Below, piece after piece: positions 26,647-35,143 of a DNA stretch of 64,000 bases (position 1 is the first letter of the stretch; each line of letters starts with the position of its first letter). The DNA comes from Streptomyces sp. NBC_00102 (lineage in GTDB: Bacteria; Actinomycetota; Actinomycetes; Streptomycetales; Streptomycetaceae). The position numbers were made by a program, and so were the translations under genes. The notes beneath the pieces are model-generated. The model worked only from the letters and a program-made list of their open reading frames with translations. It made no database searches and was not told where the DNA came from. The stretch is from assembly GCF_026343115.1 (NCBI RefSeq), contig NZ_JAPEMC010000001.1:6249846-6313845 (forward strand). Reading direction: 5' to 3'.

Positions 26647-27984
26647 ATGTCCCAGCACTCACGCCGCCTGTTGCGCGGCCTCGGTCTCGTCTGCGCCCTG
26701 GCCCTGGGGGCGACCGCCTGCGGTGGCTCCGACGACGACTCCGCCCAGAAGCAGGCGAGTCCGTCCGACATCCAGGCCGCACTGCAGAAGGGCGGCACCG
26801 TCACGGTCTGGGCGTGGGAGCCCACCTTGAAGCAGGTCGCCGAGGACTTCGAGAAGAAGTACCCGAAGGTCGACATCAAGCTGGTCAACGCGGGCACCAA
26901 CAACGACGAGTACAAGGCGCTGTCGAACGCCATCGCCGCGAAGAAGGGCGTCCCCGACGTCGCCCAGCTGGAGTACTACGCGCTCGGCCAGTACGCCCTG
27001 ACCAAGCAGGTCGCCGACCTCAAGGCGTACGGCGCCGACAAGCTCGCGGACTCGTACTCGCCCGGCCCCTGGAACTCGGTGGCCACCGGCGGCGGTGTCT
27101 ACGGCCTGCCGATGGACTCCGGCCCGATGGCTCTCTTCTACAACAAGAAGGTCTTCGACAAGTACAAGATCGCCGTGCCGACCACCTGGGACGAGTACGT
27201 CGAGGCAGCCCGCACGCTCCACAAGGCCGACCCGAAGGCGTACATCACCAGCGACCTCGGTGACGCAGGGCTGACCACCAGCCTTCTCTGGCAGGCCGGT
27301 TCGCACCCGTACAAGGTCGACGGCACGAAGGTCGGCATCGACTTCACCGACGCGGGCGCCGTCACGTACACGGACACCTGGCAGAAGCTGATCGACGAGA
27401 AGCTCGTCTCGCCGATCGCCGGCTGGAGCGACGACTGGTACAAGGGCCTCGGCGACGGCACCATCGCGACCCTGCCGATCGGTGCCTGGATGCCCGCCAA
27501 CTTCGCCTCCGGTGTGAAGGACGCCGCCGGCGACTGGCGTGTCGCACCGCTGCCGCAGTGGGAGGCCGGCGCGAACTCCAGCGCCGAGAACGGCGGCAGC
27601 TCACTCGCGCTGCCCACGCAGGGCGCGAACAAGGAACTCGCCTACGCCTTCGTCGAATACGCCAACTCCGGTGCGGGCGTGCAGACCCGCATCAAGAACG
27701 GCGCCTTCCCGGCGACCACCGCCGACCTGAACTCGCAGGAGTTCCAGGACACCGAATTCCCCTACTTCGGCGGCCAGAAGGCCAACCAGATCTTCGCCGA
27801 GTCCGCCAAGAACGTGCCCAGCGGCTGGAGCTACCTGCCGTACCAGGTGTACTCCAACTCGATCTTCAACGACACCGTAGGCAAGGCGTACATCTCCTCG
27901 ACCAAGCTGTCCGACGGCCTGAAGACGTGGCAGGACAAGTCGCTCCAGTACGGCAGCGAGCAGGGCTTCACCGTCGAGAAGTAG
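26647..27984 (+). CDS. Sugar-binding lipoprotein of the CUT1 ABC transporter
   Basis: 445 aa. The lipoprotein signal RRLLRGLGLVCALALGATAC ends at the acylated Cys near residue 25. The mature protein is a family 1 extracellular solute-binding protein: VTVWAWEPTLKQVAEDFEKK, then YPKVDIKLVNAG, VYGLPMDSGPMALFYNKKVF and LPIGAWMPANF. It delivers an oligosaccharide to the two upstream permeases. The GH42 enzyme that follows points to beta-galactosides such as galacto-oligosaccharides. Confidence 0.94.
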   Translation: MSQHSRRLLRGLGLVCALALGATACGGSDDDSAQKQASPSDIQAALQKGGTVTVWAWEPTLKQVAEDFEKKYPKVDIKLVNAGTNNDEYKALSNAIAAKKGVPDVAQLEYYALGQYALTKQVADLKAYGADKLADSYSPGPWNSVATGGGVYGLPMDSGPMALFYNKKVFDKYKIAVPTTWDEYVEAARTLHKADPKAYITSDLGDAGLTTSLLWQAGSHPYKVDGTKVGIDFTDAGAVTYTDTWQKLIDEKLVSPIAGWSDDWYKGLGDGTIATLPIGAWMPANFASGVKDAAGDWRVAPLPQWEAGANSSAENGGSSLALPTQGANKELAYAFVEYANSGAGVQTRIKNGAFPATTADLNSQEFQDTEFPYFGGQKANQIFAESAKNVPSGWSYLPYQVYSNSIFNDTVGKAYISSTKLSDGLKTWQDKSLQYGSEQGFTVEK

Positions 27985-27989
27985 CACCC

Positions 27990-28019
27990 GGGGCCGTCCG
28001 GGCACCGCCCGGCGGCCCC
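27990..28019 (+). terminator. Intercistronic hairpin between the binding-protein gene and the GH42 gene
   Basis: GGGGCCGTCCGGGC pairs with GCCCGGCGGCCCC around an ACC loop, with a single bulged T. It lies 5 bp after the stop and 29 bp before the GH42 ATG. It could attenuate read-through or protect the upstream mRNA, giving more binding protein than enzyme. Confidence 0.6.
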
Positions 28020-28048
28020 TTCTCAACCCGGCCTGTGGAAGGACGCGC

Positions 28049-30130
28049 ATGACCTCCCCCCGCATCTCCCGTTTCCCGTACGCGAAGGGCCCCGACGGCA
28101 GCCGCCGGCTCGGCTACGGCGCCGACTACAACCCCGAGCAATGGCCGCGGGAGGTGTGGGAGGAGGACGTCCGGCTGATGCGCGAGGCCGGGGTGAACAC
28201 CGTCTCTCTGGCGATCTTCTCCTGGGCGCGAATCCAACCGAAGTCGGACAGCTGGGACTTCGGGTGGCTGGACGAGGTCATGGACCTGCTGCACGCCGGT
28301 GGCATCGGTGTCGACCTCGCCACCGCGACCGCCTCCCCGCCGCCCTGGCTGACCACCGCGCACCCCGAGATCCTCCCGGTCACCGCCACCGGCGAGACCG
28401 TCTGGCCCGGCGCGCGGCAGCACTGGCGGCCCACCTCGCCCGTATTCCGCAGCCACGCCCTGCGCCTCGTACGGGAGATGGCGACCCGCTACGCGGACCA
28501 CCCGGCTCTCGTCGCCTGGCACGTCAGCAACGAACTGGGCTGCCACAACGTCTACGACTACTCCGACGACGCGGCCCACGCCTTCCGCGACTGGCTGCGC
28601 CGCCGCTACACCACGCTCGACGCCCTCAACCACGCCTGGGGCACCAACTTCTGGTCCCAGCGCTACGGCGACTGGGACCAGATCCTGCCGCCCCGCCTGG
28701 CGGGCTCGCACCCCAACCCGACCCAGCAGCTCGACTTCAAGCGCTTCTCCTCGGACGCCCTGAAGGAATACCTGCTCGCCGAACGCGAGATCCTGGGCGA
28801 GATCACCCCCGGCACCCCCGTCACCAGCAACTTCATGGTGATGAGCGGGACGAAGGGGATGGACTACGCCGACTGGGCGGACGCGGTCGACTTCGTCTCC
28901 AACGACCACTACGCCACCACCGGTCCGCACAGCCGCGAAGAACTCTCCTTCTGCGCCAACCTGACCAGCGGGATCGCGCACCACCGCCCGTGGTTCCTCA
29001 TGGAGCACTCCACCAGCGCCGTCAACTGGCAACCCGTCAACCTGGCGAAGAGGCCGGGAGAGCTGGCGCGCGACTCACTGCTGCATGTCGCCCACGGGGC
29101 CGACGCCGTCTGCTTCTTCCAGTGGCGCCAGTCCGCGGCCGGCGCCGAGAAATACCACTCGGCGATGGTTCCGCACGCCGGATCCGACAGCCGGCTCTTC
29201 CGCGATGTGGTGGAGTTGGGCCGCACCCTGGAAGCACTCGCACCCCTGGGCGGCAGCGTGCGCGAACCCGCCCGGGTCGCGATCCTCTTCGACTGGGACT
29301 CCTGGTGGGCCAGTGAGCAGGACTCGCACCCCACCTCCCTCCTCGACTACCACCGCGAGGCCCTCGACTGGTACTCCGCGCTGCTGCGTCTCGGTGTGCG
29401 CGCCGACGTCGTCCCCGCGCACCGTACGGAGCTCGGCCCGTACGACGTCGTGATCGCCCCGGTCCTGCACGTCGTGCCGCAGACGCTGGCCAAGGAGCTC
29501 ACCCGCTACGTCGAAGGCGGCGGGCACCTCGTCACCACCTACTTCTCCGGCGTCGTCGACGAGAACGACCACATCTGGCTCGGCGGATACCCCGGCGCCC
29601 TGCGCGACCTGCTCGGCATCCGCGTCGAGGAGTTCGGCCCGCTGCTCGACGGGGACACGGTCGGCCTCGATCCCGCCCCCGGTGCGGCCGGAGCCCTGAC
29701 CGGCAGCCTCTGGACCGACCGGATCGACGTCGCCGGCCCCGACGTGGAGACCCTCGCCCACTACCGCACCGGAACGTACGCCGGACGCCCGGCCGTCACC
29801 CGCCGCCGCGTCCCGGACCAGGGCACGGCGACGTACGTCTCCACCCGCCTGGGCGCCGACGGCCTGGCCGCGCTGCTTCCCCGCCTGCTCGAACCGGCCG
29901 GCGTGACCAGTGAACTGCCCGAGCAGGCGCGGGGCACGGTCGAGCAGGTCGTGCGACGCGACGGCGCCGACCGGTACGTCTTCCTGGTCAACCACGGTGA
30001 CGCCGAGGTCCCGCTGCCCGGGCTGACCGGCGAGGTGCTGGTCGGACCCCCGGCCGGTGAGACGTTCGCCCTGCCGCCCCGGGGGGTGGCGGTCCTGCGG
30101 CAGACGGTGGAGGCCCGGAGCGCGGTGTAG
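28049..30130 (+). CDS. GH42 beta-galactosidase
   Basis: 693 aa. A (beta/alpha)8 domain opens with GYGADYNPEQWPREVWEEDV. The acid/base Glu162 is in AWHVSNELGC and the nucleophile Glu319 in FLMEHSTSAVNW. The trimerisation domain (VAILFDWDSWWASEQDSHPT) and a beta-sandwich C-terminus follow, all as expected for the family. No signal peptide, so it acts in the cytoplasm on sugars imported by the adjacent ABC system. It is the last gene of the LacI-controlled operon. Substrate range within beta-galactosides cannot be read. Confidence 0.95.
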   Translation: MTSPRISRFPYAKGPDGSRRLGYGADYNPEQWPREVWEEDVRLMREAGVNTVSLAIFSWARIQPKSDSWDFGWLDEVMDLLHAGGIGVDLATATASPPPWLTTAHPEILPVTATGETVWPGARQHWRPTSPVFRSHALRLVREMATRYADHPALVAWHVSNELGCHNVYDYSDDAAHAFRDWLRRRYTTLDALNHAWGTNFWSQRYGDWDQILPPRLAGSHPNPTQQLDFKRFSSDALKEYLLAEREILGEITPGTPVTSNFMVMSGTKGMDYADWADAVDFVSNDHYATTGPHSREELSFCANLTSGIAHHRPWFLMEHSTSAVNWQPVNLAKRPGELARDSLLHVAHGADAVCFFQWRQSAAGAEKYHSAMVPHAGSDSRLFRDVVELGRTLEALAPLGGSVREPARVAILFDWDSWWASEQDSHPTSLLDYHREALDWYSALLRLGVRADVVPAHRTELGPYDVVIAPVLHVVPQTLAKELTRYVEGGGHLVTTYFSGVVDENDHIWLGGYPGALRDLLGIRVEEFGPLLDGDTVGLDPAPGAAGALTGSLWTDRIDVAGPDVETLAHYRTGTYAGRPAVTRRRVPDQGTATYVSTRLGADGLAALLPRLLEPAGVTSELPEQARGTVEQVVRRDGADRYVFLVNHGDAEVPLPGLTGEVLVGPPAGETFALPPRGVAVLRQTVEARSAV

Positions 30131-30174
30131 CGGCCGCAGTCGGCTCCCGGCCGGTCCGGGGCGGTGGGCCCGTC

Positions 30175-30201
30175 GGCCGGGGTGACCCATTCGCCCCGGC
30201 C
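30175..30201 (+). terminator. Terminator hairpin after the GH42 gene
   Basis: GGCCGGGG and CCCCGGCC form an 8-bp perfect stem around an 11-nt loop, 45 bp after the stop codon. Confidence 0.55.
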
Positions 30202-30466
30202 CGGCCCGTGTGCATGGCTCCGTGTGGCACGGTCGTGAGAAAGCCCGCCCCGGACTTCCGGTTCACCCGTGCCGACCTTCCGGTCACGACTCCGACGGCG
30301 ACGGTGCACGCGGCCCCGACCGCGACGGAACTGCGCGAACTCGCCCGTGCCGCACCGGAGGAACCGGCCCTGGCGTTCGCCCGGACGATCCTGCGGAACC
30401 CGACGACCAGCGGCGTGCTGGAACGCGGACGGGCGTTGCCCTTTCCCTCGTGCGCGCCGCCGAGGC
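30202..30466. other. Intergenic stretch, no confident gene
   Basis: A plus-strand open frame from about 30208 runs into the 3' end of the TetR gene and contains TATELRELARAAPEEPALAF, but it has no clear ribosome site, no recognised family and an antisense overlap. I see no supported gene here. Confidence 0.4.
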
Positions 30467-31063
30467 TCACCACGGCTGCTGAGCGCCCGCCTTCCCCTCG
30501 GCCCCGATGCCGGCGATCAGGGTGTCCAGGCCGCGTTTGATGCGCTCCAGGTCCCATCCGCGTTCGGTGCGCTGGAAGGCGAACAGGCCCGGCGTGAAGG
30601 CCATCAGGATCAGGTCCGCCAGGTAGGCCGTGTCCACGTCGGGGGCGAACTCGGCGACCATGCCGGCGATCTGTCCGTGGTGTCGGCGGTAAGGGGCGCT
30701 GTGGTAGCGGCCGGCGGGCACGCTGGATTCTGCCAGGAGGAGCAACCCGGCGTTCGCGTCGACCAGTTGGGCCAGGCCGTGCAGGAAGGTGCGCAGCCGC
30801 TCGTGTGCCGACGGCGCCCTGTCCTCGCAGTGCCGTGCGAACGTGTCCTGGAAGCGGGTCTCGTTGTCGTCGATCAGTGCGTAGACGAGCCCCGCCCGGC
30901 TGTGGAACCGCCGGTAGACCGTGCCGACCCCGACCCCGGCTTCCTTGGCCACCGTGTCCAGCGACAGGTCCGCGGAACTGTCCGACGCGAGCAGGCGCCG
31001 GGCGGCGTCGAGGATGCGGAGGCGGTTGCGGGCGGCGTCGGCGCGCTCGGTGGGGGCGGTCAT
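30467..31063 (-). CDS. TetR-family regulator
   Basis: 198 aa. N-terminal TetR HTH: RLRILDAARRLLASDSSADL, then LDTVAKEAGVGVGTVYRRFHSR. The C-terminal ligand domain is of a common actinobacterial kind (ERLRTFLHGLAQLVDANAGL). It precedes no co-directional gene, and the gene to its right (efeU) points toward it, so the usual divergent partner is missing. Two dyads just upstream suggest autoregulation. The ligand is unknown. Confidence 0.92.
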   Translation of the reverse strand: MTAPTERADAARNRLRILDAARRLLASDSSADLSLDTVAKEAGVGVGTVYRRFHSRAGLVYALIDDNETRFQDTFARHCEDRAPSAHERLRTFLHGLAQLVDANAGLLLLAESSVPAGRYHSAPYRRHHGQIAGMVAEFAPDVDTAYLADLILMAFTPGLFAFQRTERGWDLERIKRGLDTLIAGIGAEGKAGAQQPW

Positions 31064-31078
31064 GCGGAGCAGCGTAGC

Positions 31079-31119
31079 GGAGAGCTCTCCGGTTACCCCG
31101 TGAAATCGGAGAGTTCTCC
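31079..31119. promoter_or_regulatory. Pair of 12-bp dyads upstream of the TetR gene
   Basis: GGAGAGCTCTCC (31079-31090, perfect) and GGAGAGTTCTCC (31108-31119, one mismatch) are spaced 29 bp centre to centre, 16 bp upstream of the regulator's ATG. Two dimers could bind on nearby faces of the helix. This is a likely autoregulatory operator. Confidence 0.7.
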
Positions 31120-31175
31120 GCTTAGTGTCGTCGCATCGGACGGCGGCAGCGGCCGTCCCGTTCCGCGAGGTCGGT

Positions 31176-32033
31176 TCAGGCCTCCGTCGGCCGGCCCGAT
31201 CCGACCGCGGGGTCCTTCCGTACGCCCGTACGGGAGCCGGGGAAGAACAGGAAGAGCGCGAGCACCGGCACCAGGTAGAGCAGCCACACGACGACCTGGA
31301 CGACGGTCGGGTCGGGCTGGAAGTTGAAGACGCCCTTGAGCAGCGAGCCGTACCAGCTGTCCACGGGGATCGCGGTGTGGATGTCGAAGGCCAGGTTGTT
31401 CAGACCACCCAGGAAGTCGGCCTCCTGGAGGTCGTGCACCCCGTACGCGAGTACACCGGCCGCCACGACGACGAGCATGGCGCCCGTCCAGGTGAAGAAC
31501 TTCGCCAGGTCGATCCGGACGGCTCCCCGGTAGAAGAGGTATCCGAGGACGACGGCGGTCGCCAGGCCGAGGATCACGCCGATGAGCGGACGGTGGGTCC
31601 CGTCGCTCGACGCCTGCACCGAGGCCCAGACGAACAGCGCCGTCTCCAGCCCTTCGCGCCCCACGGCGAGGAACGCGGTCACCACCAGCGTGAAGGTGCC
31701 CATCCGCAGGGCGGATTCGAGCTTGCCGTGGAGCTCCGACTTGAGATGCCGGGCGGTGCGCCGCATCCAGAAGACCATCCAGGTCACCAGGCCGACCGCG
31801 ACTATGGACAGGGAGCCCCCCAGCGCCTCCTGCGCCTGGAAGGTCATCTCCTGGGAGCCGTAGGTCAGGGCGCAGCCGAATCCCAGCGCGATGAGCACCG
31901 CGACGGCGATGCCCGCCCACACCGGACGCAAGGCGTCCCGTCGGCCGGTCTTGACCAGGTAGGCGATGAGGATGCAGACGATCAGGCTGGCTTCGAGGCC
32001 CTCCCGGAGCCCGATCAGGTAGTTGCCGAACAT
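31176..32033 (-). CDS. efeU: Iron permease EfeU (FTR1/OFeT family)
   Basis: 285 aa, seven predicted helices. Both REGLE iron-binding motifs are present: GLREGLEASLIVCIL in helix 1 and VGREGLETALFVW in helix 4. The ATG at 32033 starts MFGNYLIGLREGLEA; the longer upstream frame is not protein-like. It is the inner-membrane channel for ferrous or ferric iron released from the EfeO/EfeB pair, and is third in the order efeO-efeB-efeU on the minus strand, 115 bp after efeB. Confidence 0.95.
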   Translation of the reverse strand: MFGNYLIGLREGLEASLIVCILIAYLVKTGRRDALRPVWAGIAVAVLIALGFGCALTYGSQEMTFQAQEALGGSLSIVAVGLVTWMVFWMRRTARHLKSELHGKLESALRMGTFTLVVTAFLAVGREGLETALFVWASVQASSDGTHRPLIGVILGLATAVVLGYLFYRGAVRIDLAKFFTWTGAMLVVVAAGVLAYGVHDLQEADFLGGLNNLAFDIHTAIPVDSWYGSLLKGVFNFQPDPTVVQVVVWLLYLVPVLALFLFFPGSRTGVRKDPAVGSGRPTEA

Positions 32034-32097
32034 GCCGTGGTCACCTTCTTGTTCTGTGTGGTGCTTCGGTGGGGGAGCGGTCGCCCCGGCGGGGCAT

Positions 32098-32142
32098 CCC
32101 CGGACGCCCCGGGCGTTCCGAGGATGCCGGGGGCGTCCGGGG
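32098..32142 (-). terminator. 13-bp perfect hairpin between efeB and efeU
   Basis: CCCCGGACGCCCC (32098-32110) pairs with GGGGCGTCCGGGG (32130-32142) around a 19-nt loop. It starts 7 bp after the efeB stop. It may partly terminate the transcript or stabilise the efeOB mRNA, setting a lower level of the permease. Confidence 0.6.
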
Positions 32143-32148
32143 AAGTTG

Positions 32149-33387
32149 TCAGGCGCCGAACAGGGCGCGGCCCCACCAGTCGTCGGCGTCGTGGACACCG
32201 GGCGGGATCGCGAACAGGGCCGAACCGACGTGCTGGATGTACTCGTTGAGCGCGTCCTGCCGCGACAGCGCCCGTTGGATCGGGATGAAACCCGTGCGCG
32301 GATCGCGCTGGTAGGCGAGGAAGAACAGGCCCGCGTCGAGCCGCCCCAGGCCGTCCGTGCCGTCGGTGAAGGAGTAACCGCGGCGCAGGATGCGTATGCC
32401 GCCGTGCGAGTCGGGGTGGGCGAGCCGCACATGGGCGGTCGGCTTCATCCCCTTGAGGAACGGCTCGGCCCGCTCGGTGCTGCGGCCGGCCGGGGCACCG
32501 ACCTTCTTGTCCCGGCCGAACACGTCCTCCTGCTCGCCGAGCGGCGTCCGGTCCCAGGTCTCGATGTTCATCCTGATGCGCCGGGCCACGAGATAGGAAC
32601 CGCCGTCCATCCACGCGGGACCGTCGCCCGCTTTCGCCCAGACGTGCTTGTCGAGCGTCGCGGTGTCGGTTCCGGAGATGTTGTTCGTGCCGTCCTTGAA
32701 CCCGAAGAGGTTGCGAGGGGTCTGCGACTCGGGGGTGGTGGAGGACGTCTTCCCGAATCCGAGCTGCGACCACCGGATGGCGACCTTGCCGAACCCGATC
32801 CTGGCCAGGTTGCGTATCGCGTGCACGGCCACCTGCGGGTCGTCGGCGCACGCCTGGACGCACAGATCGCCGCCGCTGCGCGCGGGATCGAGCTGGTCCC
32901 CGGAGAACTTCGGCAGGTCCGCCAGCGCGTCAGGCAGTTGGTCGCGCAGGTCGAACTTGTCGAACAGGGAGGCGCCGAAGCCCACGGTGAGGGTGAGCTG
33001 CGAGGCGTCGAGGCCCAGGGCCTCGCCGGTGTCGTCCGGCGGGGCCTCGGGCATCCCGCCGTACGCCCCCTCCCCGACGGTCCGTCCGGCCGTCATCCGG
33101 GCCGCCGCCCGCGTCCACTCCTTCAGGAGCCCGACGAGGGCGGCGCGGTCCTCGGTGGTGACGTCGAAGGCCGCGAAGTGCAGCCTCCCCTGGACCGGTG
33201 TGGCGATACCGGCCTGGTGGGCCCCGTGGAACGCGACGGCGCCGGCCCCCGACTCCCCGGTCCCCCCGGAGCGCGTGACGGCCAACGTTCCTCCCGCCGC
33301 CGCTGCCGCGCCCACCACCAGCCCCGCTCCGCCCCAGCCGAACAACGCCCGCCGGGAGGGAGGGGGCACACGGTGGTCCTCGGTCAT
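32149..33387 (-). CDS. efeB: Tat-exported DyP-type heme peroxidase EfeB
   Basis: 412 aa. Twin-arginine signal: SRRALFGWGGAGLVVGAAAA in the first 35 residues, so the folded heme protein is exported. The DyP signature GFKDGTNN is at about residue 230, and the proximal-heme region HVRLAHPDSHGGIRILRRGY and FLAYQRDPRTGF follow. In EfeUOB the enzyme oxidises ferrous iron or removes iron from heme at the outer face of the membrane. The gene lies 77 bp after efeO on the same strand. Confidence 0.95.
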   Translation of the reverse strand: MTEDHRVPPPSRRALFGWGGAGLVVGAAAAAGGTLAVTRSGGTGESGAGAVAFHGAHQAGIATPVQGRLHFAAFDVTTEDRAALVGLLKEWTRAAARMTAGRTVGEGAYGGMPEAPPDDTGEALGLDASQLTLTVGFGASLFDKFDLRDQLPDALADLPKFSGDQLDPARSGGDLCVQACADDPQVAVHAIRNLARIGFGKVAIRWSQLGFGKTSSTTPESQTPRNLFGFKDGTNNISGTDTATLDKHVWAKAGDGPAWMDGGSYLVARRIRMNIETWDRTPLGEQEDVFGRDKKVGAPAGRSTERAEPFLKGMKPTAHVRLAHPDSHGGIRILRRGYSFTDGTDGLGRLDAGLFFLAYQRDPRTGFIPIQRALSRQDALNEYIQHVGSALFAIPPGVHDADDWWGRALFGA

Positions 33388-33464
33388 CTCAACAAACCCT
33401 TCGCCTGGCCCAGGGGGCCGCCTTGCGCTGATCGCACGAATCCCGGCCCAGCGGGAACCGGAGG

Positions 33465-34607
33465 CTACTTGACGACCGCGGCCGCCAGCTTGGAGACCGG
33501 CTCGGCCAGGGCGTTCACCGCGTCCGACAGCTTCTTGCGGTCGGCGGTGGACACCTTGTCGTAGGAGACGAACTCGTAACTGGTGGCGTCCGGGCGGTAC
33601 TGGTCGAGGAGCGTGTCCACCTTGGCGAACTGGGCGTCCAGCTCCGAGGTGAGGGCCTGGTCGCTCTTGGCGGCGGTCGGCTTGAGGAGCTCGTACGCCT
33701 TCTCGGCCCCCTCGATGTTGCCCTTGAAGTCGACGAGGTCGGTGTGCGAGTAGCGGTCCTCCTCACCGGTCACCTTGCCGGTGGCCACCTCGGTGAGCAG
33801 GTCGTTCGCCCCGTTCGCCATCGAGGCGGGGGTGATCACGGCCGTGCCCACGCGGTTCTGCCAGTCGGTCAGGTCGCTCAGCAGCTGCGTCGCGAGCTGC
33901 TTGTCCTCGGCGGTGATCTTCTTGTCCGCCCACAGGGACTTCTCCAGCCGGTGCCAGCCCGTCCACTTCTGGCCCTCCTCCAGGCCGTCCGCCCGGGTGT
34001 CGACCAGCGGGTCGATGTCGCCGAAGGACTCGGCCACCGGCTCGGTGCGCTCCCAGCCGAGGCGGGAGGGGGCGTACGCCTTCTTCGCCGCCTCCAGGTC
34101 GCCGGCCCGCACCGCGTCGGTGAAGACCTTCACCAGGGGAAGGGTGGCGTCCGCCTGCTCCTGTGCGTAGGTGCGGTAGGCCGCGACCGCCTTGTCGGCC
34201 TCGGGGTCACGCGCGGCGGTGTTCTCGCCGGTGACCTTCAGCGGCTGCCGGTAGCCCTTGCCGGTCATGCCGGGGATGCAGGCGATCTCGTACGAGCCCG
34301 CCTTGAGCTCACCCGTGACCTTGTGGGAGGTGCTGGGGCCGATGTTCTCCCGCTCGGCGGCTATCCGCCCGTCCGGGTAGAGGATCTCCACCTCGGTCAC
34401 CTTGGAGCCCGTGCTGCTGATGTCGAGGACGACCTTGCCCGCGGCCGTCGTCTTCGCGGAGGTCTCGCACGCGTCGTCCCCGGCGGTCACCTTGATGGTC
34501 CGTCCGGCGTCCGCCTCGGAGTCGCTCTTCTCCGTGCAGCCGGTCAGGGCCGCGAGGCAGACGGCCGCCGAGACCAGGGTGACGGCGGAAAGAGGGGCAG
34601 CGCGCAT
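33465..34607 (-). CDS. efeO: Iron-binding lipoprotein EfeO (cupredoxin + M75 domains)
   Basis: 380 aa. Lipoprotein signal with lipobox LTGC (Cys near residue 24). A cupredoxin-like domain (about 37-125, including TAGDDACETSAKTTAAGKVV and YEIACIPGM) is followed by an M75 imelysin-like domain with the metal-binding HxxE in GWHRLEKSLW. This full-length two-domain form is the EfeO of Gram-positive bacteria, collecting iron for EfeU. First gene of the operon, preceded by an iron box. Confidence 0.95.
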   Translation of the reverse strand: MRAAPLSAVTLVSAAVCLAALTGCTEKSDSEADAGRTIKVTAGDDACETSAKTTAAGKVVLDISSTGSKVTEVEILYPDGRIAAERENIGPSTSHKVTGELKAGSYEIACIPGMTGKGYRQPLKVTGENTAARDPEADKAVAAYRTYAQEQADATLPLVKVFTDAVRAGDLEAAKKAYAPSRLGWERTEPVAESFGDIDPLVDTRADGLEEGQKWTGWHRLEKSLWADKKITAEDKQLATQLLSDLTDWQNRVGTAVITPASMANGANDLLTEVATGKVTGEEDRYSHTDLVDFKGNIEGAEKAYELLKPTAAKSDQALTSELDAQFAKVDTLLDQYRPDATSYEFVSYDKVSTADRKKLSDAVNALAEPVSKLAAAVVK

Positions 34608-34673
34608 GGCGGATCTCCAAGGTGTCAGGACAGGCCGAAGGGACCCCGTGCCCTCCGACGGAGGCCGCAGGGG

Positions 34674-34692
34674 TGAGGTGAGGCTGACCTAA
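34674..34692 (-). promoter_or_regulatory. DmdR/IdeR-type iron box upstream of efeO
   Basis: On the minus strand TTAGGTCAGCCTCACCTCA matches the consensus TTAGGTTAGCCTAACCTAA at 16 of 19 positions. It lies 67 bp before the efeO start. DmdR1-type regulators bind such sites with ferrous iron and repress, so the operon is expected to be switched on by iron shortage. Confidence 0.8.
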
Positions 34693-34896
34693 CTTATCCC
34701 CGTCGGCGGCGAAGGGTTCCGTGAGCGCATGTGATCTGCATCTCGTTCGAAGTGATGATTCGTCACCCGGTGAACGATTTCTCACGCTTTGGGATCGATG
34801 AAGTCAAGGATGCGCAAAGTTGCGCGTGATATAGGGGCTCGCGCATGTTGAATCGACGCCCGGCCCTTCCGTGATCGTCGGCGATCGACAGGCGTG

Positions 34897-34916
34897 CGTC
34901 TACTGGATTGTAGACG
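34897..34916. repeat. 7-bp perfect inverted repeat
   Basis: CGTCTAC-TGGATT-GTAGACG. Its AT-rich surroundings and perfect arms make an operator possible, but no gene start lies within 250 bp downstream on the plus strand. Confidence 0.5.
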
Positions 34917-35033
34917 TAGGTGGGCGTGATCCGTACAGGAGGGCGGGAAAGCAGGGGACGGGCGCCGGTGGTGCGGCGGATCCGGATGGGACCGGGCGGG
35001 GACCGGCGACGCCTCCGCCCATGGCCCCCTCGC

Positions 35034-35094
35034 CCGGCGTGAGTTGTCCGCCCGTCGGCCCGTTTCCCCGGCATGAGTTGTCCGCCCGGCGGCC
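35034..35094. repeat. 27-bp direct repeat, two copies
   Basis: Copies at 35034-35060 and 35068-35094 match at 25 of 27 positions (core TGAGTTGTCCGCCCG). They lie downstream of the SpoIIE-type gene, 50 bp past its stop. Function unknown. Confidence 0.75.
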
Positions 35095-35143
35095 TGTTGG
35101 GCCCCCGGGCAAGGAGCGTCCGGCCCTCACCCTCGGCAGCCGG

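Larger units (their letters stand above)
34697..35143. other. Intergenic stretch between the efe promoter and the SpoIIE-type gene
   Basis: About 450 bp. The first 170 bp are AT-richer than the surroundings and include the efeO upstream region; the rest holds an inverted repeat and a direct repeat listed separately. No protein-like frame was seen. Confidence 0.4.

Noticed and set aside
30208..30540. Plus-strand frame after the GH42 gene
   Set aside because: No ribosome site, overlaps the TetR gene antisense, and no family was recognised; listed only as an intergenic comment.
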